Assembly (NCBI GenBank): GCA_026225155.1
Contig: JAMFSG010000169.1
Span: forward strand, 1 to 5,773
Direction of reading: 5' to 3'
Source of the DNA: Verrucomicrobiota bacterium
Lineage (GTDB): Bacteria > Verrucomicrobiota > Verrucomicrobiia > Limisphaerales > UBA11358
Length of the DNA: 5,773 nt
How positions within the stretch are numbered: the stretch's first letter is position 1; the number at the start of each line of letters is the position of its first letter. Below, piece after piece: positions 5,194 to 5,773 of the stretch. The translations under genes and the position numbers were made by a program. The notes under the pieces were generated by a model. It was not told the DNA's origin, made no database searches, and worked only from the letters and a program-made list of their open reading frames with translations.

Positions 5194-5773
5194 TCAGATA
5201 TTCCAACGCTCCTGCCATGGCAGTATGAACGAGCCATCTGGCTTCAACTGAAAGGGCAGCCAAATGTAGCGTGAATCAGACAGGTTCTTTGGCTTCCAGC
5301 GATCCGCCATGAAAATAAAACTGTCCGGCTTGCCCGGCGTCGGCAACACGAATGTGCTCTGTGAATCAAAAGTCTTTTCCGTGTTTTCACCGACACACGG
5401 ATTGCCGTGTGATTGATACGGGCCAAGAATATTATCCGCCACCGCGTAGTCCGCCGCGTTCGGCGCCCAGCCGGTGCAGGCGGAAGTGATCAGATAATAT
5501 TTCCCGTTCCATTTGAACGGAGCCGGGCCTTCACGCATCTGGCGCACCAATGTTTTCGACCAGGTCTTATTTTCCACGGCGGGCAATTCCGGGCCGGTGA
5601 ATTCGTCGTTGAGCCGGACAACATACATCGTCCAGTTTCCTTCCGAAGAATAAAAGGCATACGCTTTGCCGTCGTCATCCACAAAAACATTCATGTCGCG
5701 GAATGTTCCGCCGAAATCTTTTTCATCCTCTGGATCCTTTTGCAAGGAAGCGTAGTCGTTGGTATTGGCCACC
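5194..5773 (-). CDS. Glycoside hydrolase family 43 protein, C-terminal part (5' end outside window)
   Basis: About 192 residues are visible, ending at a stop at 5194-5196; the frame is open to the window edge, so the apparent GTG start at 5770-5772 is not the true start. The segments GTFRDMNVFVDDDGKAY, MREGPAPFKWNGKYYLITSA, CTGWAPNAADYAVADNILG, DSQSTFVLP and FIFMADRWKPKN are typical of five-bladed beta-propeller GH43 enzymes, and resemble the galactan- or galactoside-active subfamilies (24/34 group) most. In visible numbering, E81 in REGPAPF is the probable catalytic acid and D26 in RDMN the probable pKa-modulating aspartate, 55 residues earlier as expected; the catalytic base would lie upstream of the window. 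Any signal peptide is also outside. The gene ends with RYIWLPFQL and the final propeller strand, with no extra carbohydrate-binding module. A role in plant or algal polysaccharide breakdown is inferred; substrate is not determinable. Confidence 0.88.
   Translation of the reverse strand, partial: VANTNDYASLQKDPEDEKDFGGTFRDMNVFVDDDGKAYAFYSSEGNWTMYVVRLNDEFTGPELPAVENKTWSKTLVRQMREGPAPFKWNGKYYLITSACTGWAPNAADYAVADNILGPYQSHGNPCVGENTEKTFDSQSTFVLPTPGKPDSFIFMADRWKPKNLSDSRYIWLPFQLKPDGSFILPWQERWNI

Noticed and set aside
1..5773. CRISPR array, toxin-antitoxin pair or defence cluster
   Set aside because: No regularly spaced repeats and no gene of these families; the only tandem repeat has two 11-bp units.

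Overview
The window looks like a chromosomal segment from a member of the Verrucomicrobiota (Limisphaerales/Pedosphaera-like) or a close relative. This is inferred from four things: a PadR regulator overlapping a HAAS/permease-prefix membrane protein, the rpmE-prfA neighbourhood with poor Shine-Dalgarno signals, a decayed integrase of a sequence type I associate with that phylum, and a GH43 glycosidase. No 16S or other decisive marker is present.

Layout, left to right. (1) 2-924, plus strand: the C-terminal part of a PadR-type winged-helix repressor overlaps by 28 nt a four- to five-helix membrane protein with an N-terminal helical HAAS/permease-prefix domain, a typical sensor-effector pair. 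(2) 926-2909, minus strand: rpmE (ribosomal protein L31, zinc-binding form), a strong rho-independent terminator, prfA (release factor 1), then a YqaB-like HAD phosphatase 4 nt after prfA and probably translationally coupled to it. (3) 2965-4143, minus strand: a radical SAM enzyme whose cysteine-rich C-terminus resembles that of the hopanoid enzyme HpnH; its substrate is unknown. (4) 4274-4347, plus strand: tRNA-Gln(TTG) with encoded CCA, divergent from the radical SAM gene, with a plausible promoter of its own. (5) 4348-5193: no intact gene. It holds an 11-bp tandem repeat and the N-terminal remnant of a tyrosine recombinase broken by two frameshifts (about 4461-4778), then about 415 bp that I cannot assign. 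This reads as the scar of an element once integrated at the tRNA gene. (6) 5194-5773, minus strand: the C-terminal part of a GH43-type glycoside hydrolase whose 5' end lies outside the window.

The translation genes (rpmE, prfA, tRNA-Gln) are ordinary housekeeping. I see no complete defence, CRISPR, toxin-antitoxin or biosynthetic system here. The observations most worth following are the tRNA-linked recombinase scar with its tandem repeat and the HpnH-like radical SAM protein of unknown substrate.
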